From Lumbricus terrestris (taxonomy: Eukaryota > Annelida > Clitellata > Crassiclitellata > Lumbricidae), in NCBI GenBank assembly GCA_949752735.1, contig OX457036.1, positions 13,485,516 to 13,549,515 on the forward strand: DNA of 64,000 bases, read 5' to 3'. A program made the position numbers and the translations under genes. Positions 34,948 to 46,989 of this stretch are shown here, piece by piece (positions within the stretch are counted from its first letter, which is position 1; the number at the start of each line of letters is the position of its first letter). The notes under the pieces are model-generated. The model was not told the DNA's origin and did no database searches. It saw only the letters and a program-made list of their open reading frames with translations.

Positions 34948-35570
34948 CTAGCTGAATTACCCGGCGTTGCCCGGGAAATTTCGGTTTTTAGTTCCCAGCC
35001 ACGCTTGACCCCGCTCCCACGCGGCCCTTTTCACCTCGCTTCGCCTTCTATCGGCCCCAATCCGGTGCCGGGTAGGCCTACCCTAGGTTTTCGGTCCAAT
35101 CCACTTCCACCCGTCCATGTTTACGCTATAGTGAGCATTTTTGCGAAACCGCGTGTCAAAAGATCTGCCCTCGGCGGAAAATGAGGTTAAAAATCTATTG
35201 GTTCGTGGAAAATCGATCGGCGAAAATTATTGCGTCTTAAATACTTAACGGCGTAACGCGCTATAAGAAACGGCCATGACGTCATTAATGTATTGGTTTG
35301 AATCATCAATATGTCATCGTTGGTTCAATGAAAAATGGTGGTCTATTAATATCGATGTGTTGTAGGCAAAATGGCGTGCTAAACCTACAGCGTTTCGGAT
35401 GGAAAATTAAATTTTCATGCTCGGGAAAGGGTAAGAGTTTTGAATCGCGAACCCCTTATGGTTTGTTATTGGGTGCTAAAAAGTATTTTTGTAAATATTG
35501 GGAAAAATCGGTCGCGTGGATAAGAAGTTTTATTCAAGGATACGATAAGAGATTTTCGATTTTATAGGTA
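34948..35570 (+). repeat. Hairpin repeat end and adjoining repeat-like tail
   Basis: TACTAGCTGAATTACCCGG then CGTTGCCCGGG, as at 822. The following AT-rich sequence to TTTTATAGGTATAGATG may be the rest of the same element. Confidence 0.45.
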
Positions 35571-35959
35571 TAGATGCTTGAACAGACAGAAATGCGAAAT
35601 CTTGGCCGGAGAGGAAAATGCACCCAAAATATTTGATGCATTCAAGCGAGTTACCAGAGAATAATAAAATGTATGTGGGCCGTAACTCGTTTACTAATTC
35701 CACCGACGCTACCAGCGTCATTTGATCCACCAGACCCGGGTTTCCAGACCAGGCAGAAATTTAGTGGAAGCTTTCATGTGCATGTAGCTGCTTGCTCTTG
35801 TTGAAATCACTCTCGGCTGCTATTACATGTAGCCTATAGTCCTAGTCCCGCTCAATCTTTCACTCGCTATCAGATTTGTCTAGACTCAATGGGACTCCAT
35901 AAAATCTAAACTCAAATCTAATTTGTGTGCCGAGCTGTTTGTCAGCTGTTTTTGAAGCA

Positions 35960-36970
35960 TGTTGTGAAACGTTAAGCCAACATGGAATGACGTTTCACAA
36001 CATTATTTGTCTATAATTTATTATTTATGTTATTATTTCACTTTCTGGCATGACAGCTTTTATTATGAGTTCAGTAGAATCTATGTAGATAGTAAGAATG
36101 GTTTGATCGTCGAACAGTCACAATAGGTATAATATTCGTGAGCAAGTACTTGAGGTTGCGCACTTCACTGGCATGCAACATTTGCTTTTAGTGTCCTCAT
36201 GGATGATAGCCTCTGCGATTACCAGCACTCCAAAGACACCGAACATTGGACAGGAAGGAATATATATATTTATATATATTTCGTTTATAGAAGAAACTTA
36301 CTTAAGTTGACACCGCAACCTTCAGTTTTTTCCAAACTCGCCTTCGAGAAAGTGCTACTCAAATCCACTCTGCAAATGTTTAATGAACCGAACCTGTTAG
36401 TCAGTGATATGCGTGTATTTGAAAATGACATACATCGAATGCTTACCGAAAGTTCTACATTCGATAGTAACTCTTTGTTTTGACAAACTCTGCTGCCCTC
36501 TGCAGACCAAGTTGTCCCAACCTGAAGAGGACTCTGTTTTATAACGTAGCGGTCGAGCGTCAATTACAATTATTGGCCGTATGACGTTTTTATATTGTTA
36601 CGATTCAGTTGCAATGGTGATGAAAACGCGGCATATACGATTATCCAATTTTAAGGAATTACGATTCCAACTGCGACGTCACATTCATGTACCTGCGAGA
36701 TGCTGAGACTTCAACAATTACACGAGAATTCACTCGTTACGGAGATTTATATAGCGCGCCATACAACGTTTCTACTCAGGAGTGCTCCCCGCCAATTCAG
36801 GAGCTCTCCCCACACGAACCCGGCTGAAAAAGGATAGTTTTAAGACTCTCTGAATAAACCCTGGCATAAAGCGTAAAGTCAATATGAACACATTATATTC
36901 CATGGCGACAATTTCAGAAAAGGCACGGTGTTGTCTAAAGGCATCCGTGTCCGAGAAAGAATGTAAGTAA
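35960..36970. repeat. Diverged direct duplication, copy 2
   Basis: Same order of blocks as 23870-24900, ending in a minus-strand LINE 3' end (36735-36965) with the TATATAGCGC hairpin tail. Confidence 0.75.
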
Positions 36971-37199
36971 GTAAATAAGTAAGTAATCAAGTAGGTCTAT
37001 GTCATTCAGTCGACCCCTTGTCATCCGCACGTTGGTGTGCTGTGTGTATTCGTTTTATTGCGAAGATAAACGGTCGTCGTAGCGTGACAGTCAACAAGCG
37101 CCAAATAAGCAGCCGGTGAAGCTTATAGTAAACGTTTTTGAACAGCATCCGCGTTATGAAGTTCTCATTGTTCTTACTGGTAAGTTCAATCTGTCGCGT

Positions 37200-37625
37200 T
37201 GCGACGTTTAGCGCCTTTGTGAGGTTAATGTGAGGCGCTATATAAATGCCCACAATTACGTCCATGGGAGGCCGGGCTCATGTTGGTTCTATATATAATT
37301 ATATAGAATGGCTTTCATTTTGAGCTACGCCTACACCCTGGGACTCTACCAGGATCCTTTCTTACTAAACTTAAAACTGTTCTTTTTGGGCGCGCTGGAG
37401 TCGGGAGCGTCTCTGAGTAGTTTTTCTTGAAGGAGCGCTATATAAATGTCAGAATGAATGAATGAATGAATACGCATACATTATTTGATAGAGCCAAAAC
37501 GCACGACCCATAAATTCCTCTCTCATCCTTATGTGGCCGGGCTGTATTGGGAGCGCCTCTGTATACAGTGCGCGTAGCCTATAGTTACATTCAAGAGGCG
37601 TCATATGATGAATGAATGAATGAAT
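37200..37625. repeat. Cluster of three LINE/SINE hairpin tails
   Basis: GGCGCTATATAAAT (37232), GGGAGCGTCTCTGAGTAG...GAGCGCTATATAAATG (37400-37455) and GGGAGCGCCTCTG...AAGAGGCG (37550-37605), the last two followed by AATG repeats. Confidence 0.7.
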
Positions 37626-37671
37626 GTCTGCTAGATTTTCAGTAGTAGGCCTAACTATCTTTTCGTCATTT

Positions 37672-38003
37672 CGGTAGAACTTGGCAAATTGTCTTCGACT
37701 GAGAAGTTATCCAAAATGGAAACGCTAGGCCTATCTAGAAACAGCATTTCGTATTTCGTTTCTACTTCGCGACTCAATACAAAATGTTTCGATTTTTCAG
37801 CCAAAGGAACTTTTTCGTCTGACCATTCAATGCACAGCGGCTACCTGGTGATTGCTAGACGCAGACAATGAATGAACTCGTCGTCTGTCGTTCGGTTTCA
37901 TAGCAGACGACGATTTGGACGACGACCCGCGGTCTGTCCGCTTTCAGCGCCGTCTGACGTCCCGTGTGTCACCGACTCACCGAACGCAGAAACCGGCGTG
38001 ACG
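37672..38003. repeat. Right arm of the inverted duplication
   Basis: Inverted partner of 33387-33725; the arms enclose about 4 kb including the RT relic and duplication copy 2. Confidence 0.85.
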
Positions 38004-38107
38004 TCGATGGGAGGCCGGGCACATGCTGTTTCTCAATGAGGGACATTGCTGGCAATCGAAGTTAAACGCAAGTGAAAACAGCGGTGGATATTTGTTTTAT
38101 ATGTTTG

Positions 38108-38325
38108 TATATGTGCACTTGTAAAAGCGCCTCTTCAAGGTCTCTATGCAGAGGCGCTCCCGACTACAAAGCGGACACTGCATTGGAGTTTCACGCGGAA
38201 GCGCTGAGCAATTGCGAGTGAAGGACTTGCCCAAGGTCATTACGCGGCGACTTGAGGTGGATTCGAGCCTGCAACCATCCGGCTGCAAGGCAACGAACGT
38301 ACCAACTACACCACCTCGCCCTACA
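38108..38325 (-). mobile_element. tRNA-derived SINE, copy 2
   Basis: The reverse complement has a tRNA-like head, body TTGGGCAAGTCCTTCACTCG and tail GGGAGCGCCTCTG...GAAGAGGCGC, with a perfect 8-bp stem in the tail hairpin. Confidence 0.8.
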
Positions 38326-38409
38326 ATAGATATACACGTGGCATTGATGACCAGACAAGCGACTTTTGTCTTTATTTATTTGGTTTTTATCACTTTGTCG
38401 CCCTAGCAG

Positions 38410-39612
38410 CAGGCCCGGCCTTAGGGCAGGGCGAGCGAGGCAGCCGCCTTGGGCCCCGCGCTTCCAGGGCCCCGCGTTGCTGGCAATAATTTGTTCCTTG
38501 TCGAGATTGACAACGACAATTGACACATAACAACTATGCTTGCACTCAGTTTGCCATGTGAATGTTACAGGGTGATTTTGAAAGAACGAGACTTCGCTAA
38601 GGCGGGTCACAGTTACTGTTATAGCTTAGAGCCTTAGGCCTACATGTAGAATTTTCTCCAGAAAACAGTAATTAGCTTAACTCATTTTGCTTCAAATTTG
38701 CACGTGGACGTCGGCAGACATTTTTGCAGGAGAGGCAAAACACAATGGTAGTGATGACATTTAATCGAGAGCTTAAAAATGTAAGTCAAGAAATTTAGAA
38801 CATGGATATTTTCAGAGGTGTCTAAATGTAAAATTTTCCGTTCACTTCGTGAATAATTATCATCATGTGTGTTTTGGGGCAAAGAAATTTATCCAAAAAA
38901 ACAAAACGTAAGCGTAAGTTGTTTAAAAAAGTCTCAATTGTTGGGTGGGGCAAGAGCCCCTGTTTCCCCTAAGTCCGGGGGATCATGATTTTACACTACT
39001 CAAATAGGCCCACACAATGTAGCAGGGGAAAGTCACCTAAGATGGGACTGCTAATAAAATGAGACATCCCTGTTGTTACTGCTATACGACAGAGAATTAA
39101 CCGCTGGCTAGAGTTGCGAAAAACGAATCACGTGTTTCAGACTCAACCGAGCAACTATTTTTAATACTTGCGGTGCTGGACTGCTGGTGCTGTCTTGATA
39201 TTTTTTATCATTAAAAATTTTCATGTTCGCTAATGTCATTTCACATTATTAAATTTTCACAATCTGACATTGTGGAAATTGTTGTCCGATCTTATGGATA
39301 TGGTTGCTTAAGTTGGGACATATTAGTAATTATTTTTTAATCGCAATAATATCGCATTCTTTTAAAATTGTTAAACTTTTACAGGTGTCATTTGAAAGTC
39401 AAATATGTACATAGGATACATTATGCCAGAGTGGTTTATTTTAAAATAGTGCTCTTAGCTCAAAGAAAGTTGGGAAACAACGTAAAGTATCCCCTCTTAG
39501 GTGCATGGCTCTCTTACACTGCAGGGCCGCATTGACAGGAAATCAACTGCGTGAATTTATGCTTGAGGACCCGCTTTTGCCTTGGGCCCCGCAGACCCTA
39601 GGGCCGGGCCTG
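38410..39612. mobile_element. Non-autonomous hAT element, 1.2 kb
   Basis: Ends CAGGCCCGGCCTTAGGG and CCTAGGGCCGGGCCTG; perfect 8-bp duplication CCTAGCAG (38402-38409, 39613-39620). No transposase ORF seen. Confidence 0.92.
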
Positions 39613-39989
39613 CCTAGCAGCTTAATTTTACTTCGTCAATATGTTTACTAATATAATCAATTGCCTCCTGACTTATTAGGTCTTCGTCAGGCTAATAATG
39701 CATTCCTAGAGGCCTACAAGAAAGGAATGAAGTCACAGAATGTTGTCTTATGGCATGGCCTCTACCATGTTGATTTTTGAATGGATTGATTGGATAATAT
39801 CCTTGACTATTTGAAGGGCTACACGTCGTATCGAGGCATTCGATTAATCCAGGATCACAATTGTTTTAATTCCTATTGACGACGTGCTAAGACCCGCGGG
39901 TCATTAAAATTAAGACTGATTTGGGTTAGGTCTTTGTTTTGTTTACGAATTGTTATTCTAATGATACGTTGTCAAGCATAGGAACGTTT

Positions 39990-40212
39990 GTTTGTATGTG
40001 CACTTGCTATAGCGCCCCTTCAAGCTCACTACTCAGAGGTGCTCCCGATTACACAGCGGACACTGCATCGGAGTTTCACGTCGAAGCGCTGAGCAATTGC
40101 GAGTGAATGACTTGCCCAAGGTCCATAGGCGGCGACTTGAGATGGATTCGAACCTACAACTCTTCGGCTGCAAGGCGACGAACATGCACACAACACCACC
40201 GCACCCCACAAA
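39990..40212 (-). mobile_element. tRNA-derived SINE, copy 3
   Basis: The reverse complement contains the B-box GGTTCGAATCC, CTTGGGCAAGTCATTCACTC and the tail GAGCACCTCTGAGTAG...GGGGCGCTATAGC. Confidence 0.8.
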
Positions 40213-40309
40213 CGTTGAACGTTGTTCAAAGGATGCAGCGGAAAAGATAGGCAGGCATATAATAATTATTATGCACACAGGCACTGGTAAATTTTGAGGT
40301 GAGTACACG

Positions 40310-40680
40310 CTGACCAGGAGAAAATCGCCTTTTTGGGGAAAAAATTTCTGGCGACTGTCATCCGGCCCCAAAAATTCGCATTTTTCCGTCCGAAAAATCT
40401 GACGACTTTTTTTTAGTCATCCGCCCGAAATTTAGGCCTACTACATTTTTTCCCGTCCGAAAAATCTGATGACCTTTTTTTACTCATCCGCTCCGGATTT
40501 CGTGAAAATACACCTAAATATCCTTTGCCTTCTACATGCGTATACCCACACGCTCTTTGTGAGGTGAGTATACGCTGTATACCCGCGTATACCCTACTTT
40601 TCCGCGGTGAGTAGGCCTATACGATGCCGTTCTTTCCCGGAGGTGAGTATACGCCGTATACCCGCGTATACCATTGATTT
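40310..40680. repeat. hAT-interior-like block and GTATACCCGCGTATACC repeats
   Basis: CCGAAAAATCTGACGACTTT motifs recur here and resemble interiors of the 51237 and 57160 hAT elements. The palindrome-rich GTATACCCGCGTATACC occurs twice (40575, 40655). No boundaries found. Confidence 0.45.
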
Positions 40681-40904
40681 CAGCCATTCAGACAGTATTT
40701 CGAAGACAGATGCAACAGCACACATAACTTGATTGGAAGACCTATAGATTGATATATTAAATATAATGGAAAACGACAGACAAAGAAGCAGACATCGACG
40801 GACTGACAGAAAAGACAATGACTTGATCAGATGATTGAGACTAAACACGTTGTTTAGAAATATTACTGAGACAGACAAATATTCAAAGGGGCAGACAGAA
40901 ATGG

Positions 40905-41260
40905 ACAATAGAAAGAGAAACAGAAAGATACACAGACAGACATACAGTCAGACAGTCAGGCAGACAGAGAAACAGGTAGACTGAAAGTCAGACAAACAGT
41001 CAGGCTGCTCAGGCATACAGAAAGAGAAACATACAGGCAGAAGGACATAGATTCAGTCAATATGCAGAGAGACAGACAAGACACACAGACAGACAGACAG
41101 ACAGACAGATAAACAGACAGACAGAGTGACCTATGGACTCATGACAGACAAACCGACAGACATACATACACGCATACAAGCAGACGGACAACATCCAGGC
41201 AGACGTACAAACGGACAGACGTAGACCTACACAACAAAAAGCATGCAGGTAAGTAAGACA
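40905..41260. repeat. ACAG/GACA tetranucleotide tract
   Basis: Degenerate CAGA repeats. No exon seen between here and 42200. Confidence 0.9.
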
Positions 41261-41289
41261 ATAAATCTTCATGCAGGTAAATAAGACGA

Positions 41290-42200
41290 TAAATCTTTTG
41301 GATATTTCTTGCTTTATTTTCTATGCAGCGCTAATCAATGAAAGAATTTTTCGTTTTGTCCAGCAATTCGCAAACGTTCATCGACGTCTCGGTAGAACTC
41401 ACAACAAATAAACCTACGCGTGAAATCACCTGAAAGCCGCGGTCTTTCTAGCCTAGTTCCCTGCTGAGGCCATATTGACCGTAGGTCTACAACTGCGTAT
41501 AGATGTAGGCCTTCAACAGCTTCTCCAGCCGTTCACAGGTTTCAACTGTGAAACACAGCGAGTGTAGGCCGCCTAACTTCGCTTTCCCGACCAAGTAATT
41601 ACAAAACAAGACTTATCATTGTCTTTTCTTTTGTTATGGGCTTCCATTCAAAGTCTTGTCCGACACCGAATCGATGCCGCAGCATGTCTTCCTCATTTTA
41701 AGGAATATTATGTTAGCGGTATTTATCTAGATGGCTATCATCGACACGTCCTGTGTTAGGCGTCAGATCACGTTTCAACTTTCAACACCGACTCGCAAAA
41801 TAATATTATTCACCGTTGCGTTGAGCCGGTCTAGAAACAACAGTGGGAACTTTGTATGGTGAGGTTGCACGGGAAGCAGAGGAACAGAAGGTATTCTATT
41901 ATTTTTTAAAATTTGCCTGTGAGATGCTTTTGTCACGGTATGACAGTGCTACGACGCTAGCTTATATAAATCGTTGCTCTTGTTATTATCGTCGTTATTA
42001 TAATTATTGGCATAAATATAGGCCTATTATTGTTTTTCTAAATTATTGAACATGATTTTTTATTTTTCCGGCAGAAATTCCAAACAGAGCAAAAGCTGTG
42101 CCAAGTTTAGTGAGTCCAACTACCCTCATCCATGTAAATTAAGAGTTTTTAAGCGATGATGTGAAAGCCACAGCGTTAAAGCATTGTATACTGTATTATC
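41290..42200. other. Intergenic, nothing recognised
   Basis: Unique-looking sequence with one TAGGCCTA near 42018. A fragment (GCAGAAATTCCAAACAGAGCA) resembles 22535-22555 near gene A's last intron. Confidence 0.4.
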
Positions 42201-42203
42201 GCT

Positions 42204-42345
42204 CTTTTAACGTGGTGCCGACTATAATAGTCGGCACCACGTTAAAAGAACGATCGGCAAAAGAGAGCCGACAAAAGTGCGCCGACAAAGGAGTGCCGAC
42301 AAAAGAGCACCCGACAAAAGTGCGCCGACAAAAGAGTTGCTAAAA
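42204..42345. repeat. 45-bp near-perfect palindrome plus GCCGACAAAAG tandem repeats
   Basis: 22-bp arms (CTTTTAACGTGGTGCCGACT...) around a single base, then five copies of a roughly 17-bp unit ending GCCGACAAAAG (42262-42340). Confidence 0.85.
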
Positions 42346-42529
42346 CCTAATACAGAAATAAAATTGCTAAAACTAAAACTGAAAATAACTTACCGAACTT
42401 AACCCCTTTACCGGTTATTACAATTTTTAAAACCTACCCTTATTTGGCGAATAAATTTTATGTCGATCTAAGTGGAATAGTATATCCCACTTATGAGTTT
42501 GCGAATATATGGTGTTTCAAATGACGACA

Positions 42530-42835
42530 TTAACGATTGAAGACGTCATTGATGATGTCATTGAGGATCGTTGACGTCATTGATGACGTCCTTGGAGAAT
42601 GAGAACTTCAACGATGACGTCATTGAGGATTGATGACGTCAATGACGTCATTGACATTTGAAGACTTCATTGAGGATATATGCCGTCATCAATGGCGTTA
42701 TTATTGACGTCACAGACGATTGACGACGTCATCCATGACGTCATTGACGAAGTCATGAACGATTGACGACGTCATGAACGATTTATAACGTTATTTACGA
42801 CCTCATTGGCGATTTATGACGTCAACGTTAGTATC
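42530..42835. repeat. GACGTCA-rich repeat cluster (CRE-like palindromes)
   Basis: Seven perfect TGACGTCA octamers and many near-copies in about 300 bp, roughly 0.75-1 kb upstream of the gene B start codon. This may be a decayed satellite or a regulatory cluster. Confidence 0.75.
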
Positions 42836-42847
42836 GACAATCTCCCC

Positions 42848-43080
42848 TCATCATCATCATCGTCGTCGTCGTGGTCGTCGTCATCATCGTCATCGTCGTC
42901 GTCATCATCACCATCGTCGTCGTCGTCATCCTCATTCTTATCATCGTTATCGTCGTCATCATCATCGTCGTCGTCGTAATCCTCATCATTGTCATTGTCG
43001 GCATCACCATCATCGTCGTTGTCGTCATCATCATCATCGTCGACGTCGTAATCCTCATCATTGTCGTTGTCGGCATCATC
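42848..43080. repeat. ATC/GTC trinucleotide array
   Basis: CATCATCGTCGTC-type repeats; Asp-, His- and Val-rich ORFs are artefacts. Confidence 0.95.
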
Positions 43081-43084
43081 ATGC

Positions 43085-43580
43085 AAAGCATTGCAATAAA
43101 TAGTTTGCCCGAACAGCAGAGACGAATTGCTTTTTAATAATCCTTTTACTAGTTCTACTCACAAAAGCTCTCCACAAGTAAAGACTTGAGAGAAACACCA
43201 AGGGCAGTGATCGTGCATAGCCCTATCTTACCTAATCTTGCCCGACCTGTTCTCTCCTTGTCTCACCTTCCTGCAACTATTATAGCCTAGCTAAGGAAGG
43301 CAATCACGCAACCAAATTAACGACACGATCAAATCTTATTCCCAACGCTGCACGAAACTCAGCCTGCACGGCCAACCATAATAGACTCAATGCCCAGTCG
43401 CAGACAATGCCCAGTCGCAGACAATACCTAATCGGCGCCAGGAAAACAAAGACCTTCCGCTTCCTCCGCCGCGTATGGGCGTCGCATGTAGAAGTCGTTA
43501 AAGGTTAAACCTCAGTTTTCGTTTGCTTGCTGTTGGGAAGGGACACCAGCCGTTGGAAGAGAGTTTGGAACCTAACCGTT
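43085..43580 (+). promoter_or_regulatory. Presumed promoter and 5' UTR of gene B
   Basis: Inferred from position upstream of the signal-peptide exon. No clear TATA box; the transcription start cannot be placed. Confidence 0.3.
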
Positions 43581-43647
43581 ATGGAAAGAGTGATGGGAAT
43601 CCTGGTCGTTCTCCAGTTGGGTGCGTTGCTGGCCAACGCAGTTTCTG
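43581..43647 (+). CDS. Gene B: exon 1, start codon and signal peptide
   Basis: ATG at 43581 with G at +4 opens a 22-codon exon ending at a consensus donor TCTG|GTAAGA, phase 1. The peptide has a short N-terminal region with Arg3, a hydrophobic core GILVVLQLGALLA and small residues (ANAVS) suited to signal peptidase cleavage. It is the N-terminus of a secreted or membrane protein. The exon is too short for ORF finders, but its phase fits the next exon at 45610. The 5' UTR probably lies in 43500-43580; I see no clear TATA box. Confidence 0.75.
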
Positions 43648-43689
43648 GTAAGATCCATTGTCTTATGATTATCAATTGTTGTTATGTAT

Positions 43690-44045
43690 TTGCGTAGCGG
43701 GGTGCTATGTTGATAGGAGAGAATGTTTGTTGCAAATCGAAATAAATGTTTATTGTAAACTCAAATCGATGTTGATTGCAAACACAATTGAATGTTTATT
43801 GTAAACACAAATAAATAATTGTAAACTGAAGTAGATGTTTATCGTAAACTCAAATAAGTTTTATTGCAAACACAAGTGAATGTTTATTGAGATCACAAAT
43901 AAATAATTGTAAACTGAAGCAAATGTTTATTGTAAACTCAAATAGACGTTTATTGCAAACTCAAGCAAATTTTGATTGTAAACCCAAGTAAATGTTTACT
44001 GGAATCTCAAGTAAGTCTAAACGTCTATTGTAAACTCGATACTCT
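43690..44045. repeat. Minisatellite of about 33 bp (TGTTTATTGTAAACTCAAAT)
   Basis: About ten diverged units in gene B intron 1. Each contains the near-palindrome GTTTATTGTAAAC. Confidence 0.85.
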
Positions 44046-44429
44046 TCAGCGCCACAAAAATCTTAGTCTTCGGCCAGCTTCTCGCTCTGTGTTGAAATGT
44101 GAAGCGATTGTAGCCATTTTTTATTAATCAAAATATGTGCCAGAAGTATCTACGATGTCAATAAAACTTGTAACCGACGTTTCTTGTAATATTGACGTGT
44201 TTTATTTAAGAGTGATCATATTAAAAATATTGTAGTAAAACTTACAGTAGCCTAGACTAAATAGGCTTAATAAAATTAGCCTATAACTAAAATATATCAA
44301 TATCAGAAATTGCAGTTTAACATTAAGCAAATGATACATACAAATTTGCTGTATTCAGAAAGCTATTTAGGTGTATAATAGGTCCCAACAGCTCATCCTG
44401 TGAACTAAGCCTTATATCACATATCGAGT

Positions 44430-44840
44430 ATAAGAATATTATGAATATTAAGATTTGCAAATATTCACGAATATTTGCGAATATTAAAGCTGCCAACGAC
44501 TATTATATATTCGTAAAATACTTTGTTCACGCAAGAAATTCTGTATTCCTAATAATCTCATTTTGCAATTAATTTTATAAAAACGATTAACGTGTTACTG
44601 AACGAATTGTACAAAATTCAGACGCATTTATCAGCAACTCTAATAGATTTGTTGTTAAAAACATCAAGGTCTCGGCATGCGAGTGAATGTCGTGGAGATA
44701 TAGGCCGACATAAACTTAAACTGCTTTACCGGGTGGCATTGCACTTTCGATAGTTCACTTTAATTCGTTAACAAATATTTATGAATATTAAAAAATCATA
44801 ATATTCACGAATATTTACGAATATTAAAACCTCACTTCAC
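44430..44840. repeat. AATATTCACGAATATT palindromic repeats
   Basis: ATATTCACGAATATTTGCG at 44463 and ATATTCACGAATATTTACG at 44802, with related ATGAATATTAA nearby. Otherwise AT-rich intron. Confidence 0.6.
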
Positions 44841-45289
44841 GAATAGGCCTACTCGCTCTAATAGGCTAGATCTAGGCCCACAATACATAGCAACAGTTGC
44901 AACGCACTGAAATCAATCTTATAGGACGTTGCACTCAAGCGCTATTGTAGAACTGTTTGAGAAACAGTTCCACCAGTACTGTTGTAAACAGGCAAACAGA
45001 ATTTCTTTTGAGACCTATCTTATATCATGTATAGAAAGTTGTCTCATCTGTTTAATTTGAAATCTCATACTCTGTAGCCTATACTTGTAATCGATCATAT
45101 ATGCTCCTCAATGCTTCCCTCTGTTTCTGCTTTGCTGTAACAAGGATCTGCGTGGGTTTTACAATGATCCGTCGGGCAAGACAGATTCTCTTCCTGTAGC
45201 GCTATAATATTTCTGCTAACCACCAAATTATTATTAGGTAATAAAGGACGGCTTTGTTTAGTTCAATACTTCCTCCATAGTTCATCGTC

Positions 45290-45590
45290 ATAGAATGGCT
45301 ATGACTCAGCACCGGACCATTACCTCAATAATTTTTGGTCCCTCTTTTTCGAATTATACCTGACGTGGCTTTTGTGGACACTGAGAAATTCTCGAAGATT
45401 TACACATTTGGAATACGCTGTCTCCATCTACTCGATCTCAAATTCTAGCTGTTAATCCCTTACCCTCATTTTCATTTATAAAAACCTATTTCTTCTCTGG
45501 CAGCCTTACACACTGGGAGCGCCTCTGAACGGTTCACCCTATTAGATGCGCTATATAAATGCTCAAATACAATACAATACATTAGAGGGA
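45290..45590 (+). mobile_element. LINE 3' end with hairpin tail, adjacent to gene B exon 2
   Basis: The tail GGGAGCGCCTCTGAACGG...GATGCGCTATATAAATG (45509-45555) ends about 45 bp before the exon 2 acceptor, after a decayed LINE C-terminus. Confidence 0.6.
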
Positions 45591-45609
45591 TGATGTCGAT
45601 CTGTTTCAG

Positions 45610-45701
45610 GTGCATCGTCAAGTATCGGGTGTTTCTACGACGACTTCCACAGTGATAATTTCACCGTCAGCTCAACAAAAGAATGCATCTCAATATGTAC
45701 T
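45610..45701 (+). CDS. Gene B: exon 2, first half of WSC domain 1
   Basis: Acceptor CTGTTTCAG|GTGCA (phase 1) and donor GTACT|GTAAGA (phase 0) give 92 bp. The peptide contains IGCFYDD, then ECISICT, matching the N-terminal half of WSC domains (GCY/F then a CxxxC pair). The phase-0 exit matches the entry at 55162, where the second half of the domain is found. A LINE 3' end stops about 45 bp before the acceptor. The frame reads on to an in-frame TGA at about 45830, but the strong donor and domain continuity favour splicing. Confidence 0.75.
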
Positions 45702-46004
45702 GTAAGAACGCTCAGTCTATTGTCTTGCGATTCGTTTGTTAAAAGTATCTGCTGCGTAAAACCCTTAGACAGCCACGATCTATATCATGCACAGTGCAGT
45801 CCTTTGGAGAGGTTCTTCAAATGCATTCTATGAAAGACCAGATTATAAGCTGTTTACAAACGTGTACATGAACGAACATGTATGCATACTTGAATTCATA
45901 TATATATATATACTGAGTAGCTAGTACTGTAAGAGGCACTTTATAAATCCTCATATACAATACGTATACACGCAAACACACACATTTGGGCCAATATAAT
46001 ATAA

Positions 46005-46390
46005 TGGAGTGTAGTCCTGTATGGGTCAGAAACATGGACAATGAGAAAGGACGACATAAGAAGATCGGAGGCTCTCGAAATGTGAATTTGGCGAAGAATG
46101 GAGCGTGTTAGCAGGAGGGAGCACAAGACGAACGAATTGCGGATGGTAGGAGAGAAAAGGTAAATGCTGTGGACAATACGGAGGCTGCAAAGAAACTGGA
46201 TTGGCCACATCATGAGGAGTGACACCATAGTAAGAGACATCATAGAAGAAAGAATGGGGGGGGGGAGACAAGAGGAAGACCAAGAACAATGCTACTGGAC
46301 TGGATGATGACAAATGACGGTTACAGAGGGCAAAATAACGATGAACAGAGCACATAATATAGCCTGCGTGGCGTCATTGGACATATGAAC
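46005..46390 (+). mobile_element. LINE fragment, RT C-terminal region of another clade
   Basis: Frame pieces YGSETWTMRKDDIRRSEALE, WIGHIMRSD, VRDIIEERM and GRPRTM match the widespread YGSETW...WIGHxxR...GRPR C-terminus of RTE/R1-like LINEs. Interrupted by stops and a G-run. Confidence 0.8.
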
Positions 46391-46394
46391 CTGC

Positions 46395-46981
46395 CTCACG
46401 GCAGATAACTAAAGAAAAAAATAATGCTATGCATGGGCCTGTATACAGATACAAATAGGCCTAGGTCCTATCGTTATATCCGTATCTCGTCTCTCTTTGT
46501 ATCGCGATATTTATTTGTGTTCATTGTCAGTGCTGGGCTGCATGGGACTCTTTGACTCCCATTGTTACATATACATTTACCTTGTCTTTCACTGTGTGCT
46601 GATCTATGCACGTTGCTTTGTGTTGATTTAAATGTAAATGTATGCATACTCGGATGTTTTTATTGCTTCCGTATAATGTTATGACCTCGATGACACTGCC
46701 CAGTTTTCAATGAGTTGATCGGGTGATAGCTTCACCACCATCGTTGCGTTTGAATGAATCCCCGCTCCCCCTTTATAGAGACCGTGCTAGCCCGAGATTC
46801 GAATCCCTTAAATAAACCTGTATTGGGTAGCGAGCAGATTTCATTTTGTCCAATTTCTGTGATCAAGTCAAATTCGGGGCACCAAATTCAAAAGTGTAAC
46901 GTAGCCGAGTCAACCTAAGGAGTCGATGAGCCAAGAAAATATGGGTTTCATCTGAGCAAACTAAGGTTTTTAAGGCGTTTT
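46395..46981. other. Gene B intron 2, nothing recognised
   Basis: Contains TAGGCCTA near 46456; otherwise unassigned. Confidence 0.4.
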
Positions 46982-46989
46982 TATCGGTG

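Noticed and set aside
38191..38610. 139-codon minus-strand ORF
   Set aside because: Spans a SINE and the end of a hAT element; no domain.
45610..45835. Exon 2 of gene B as a terminal exon ending at the in-frame TGA
   Set aside because: A consensus donor at 45702 and exact continuation of the WSC domain at 55162 make splicing the better reading.
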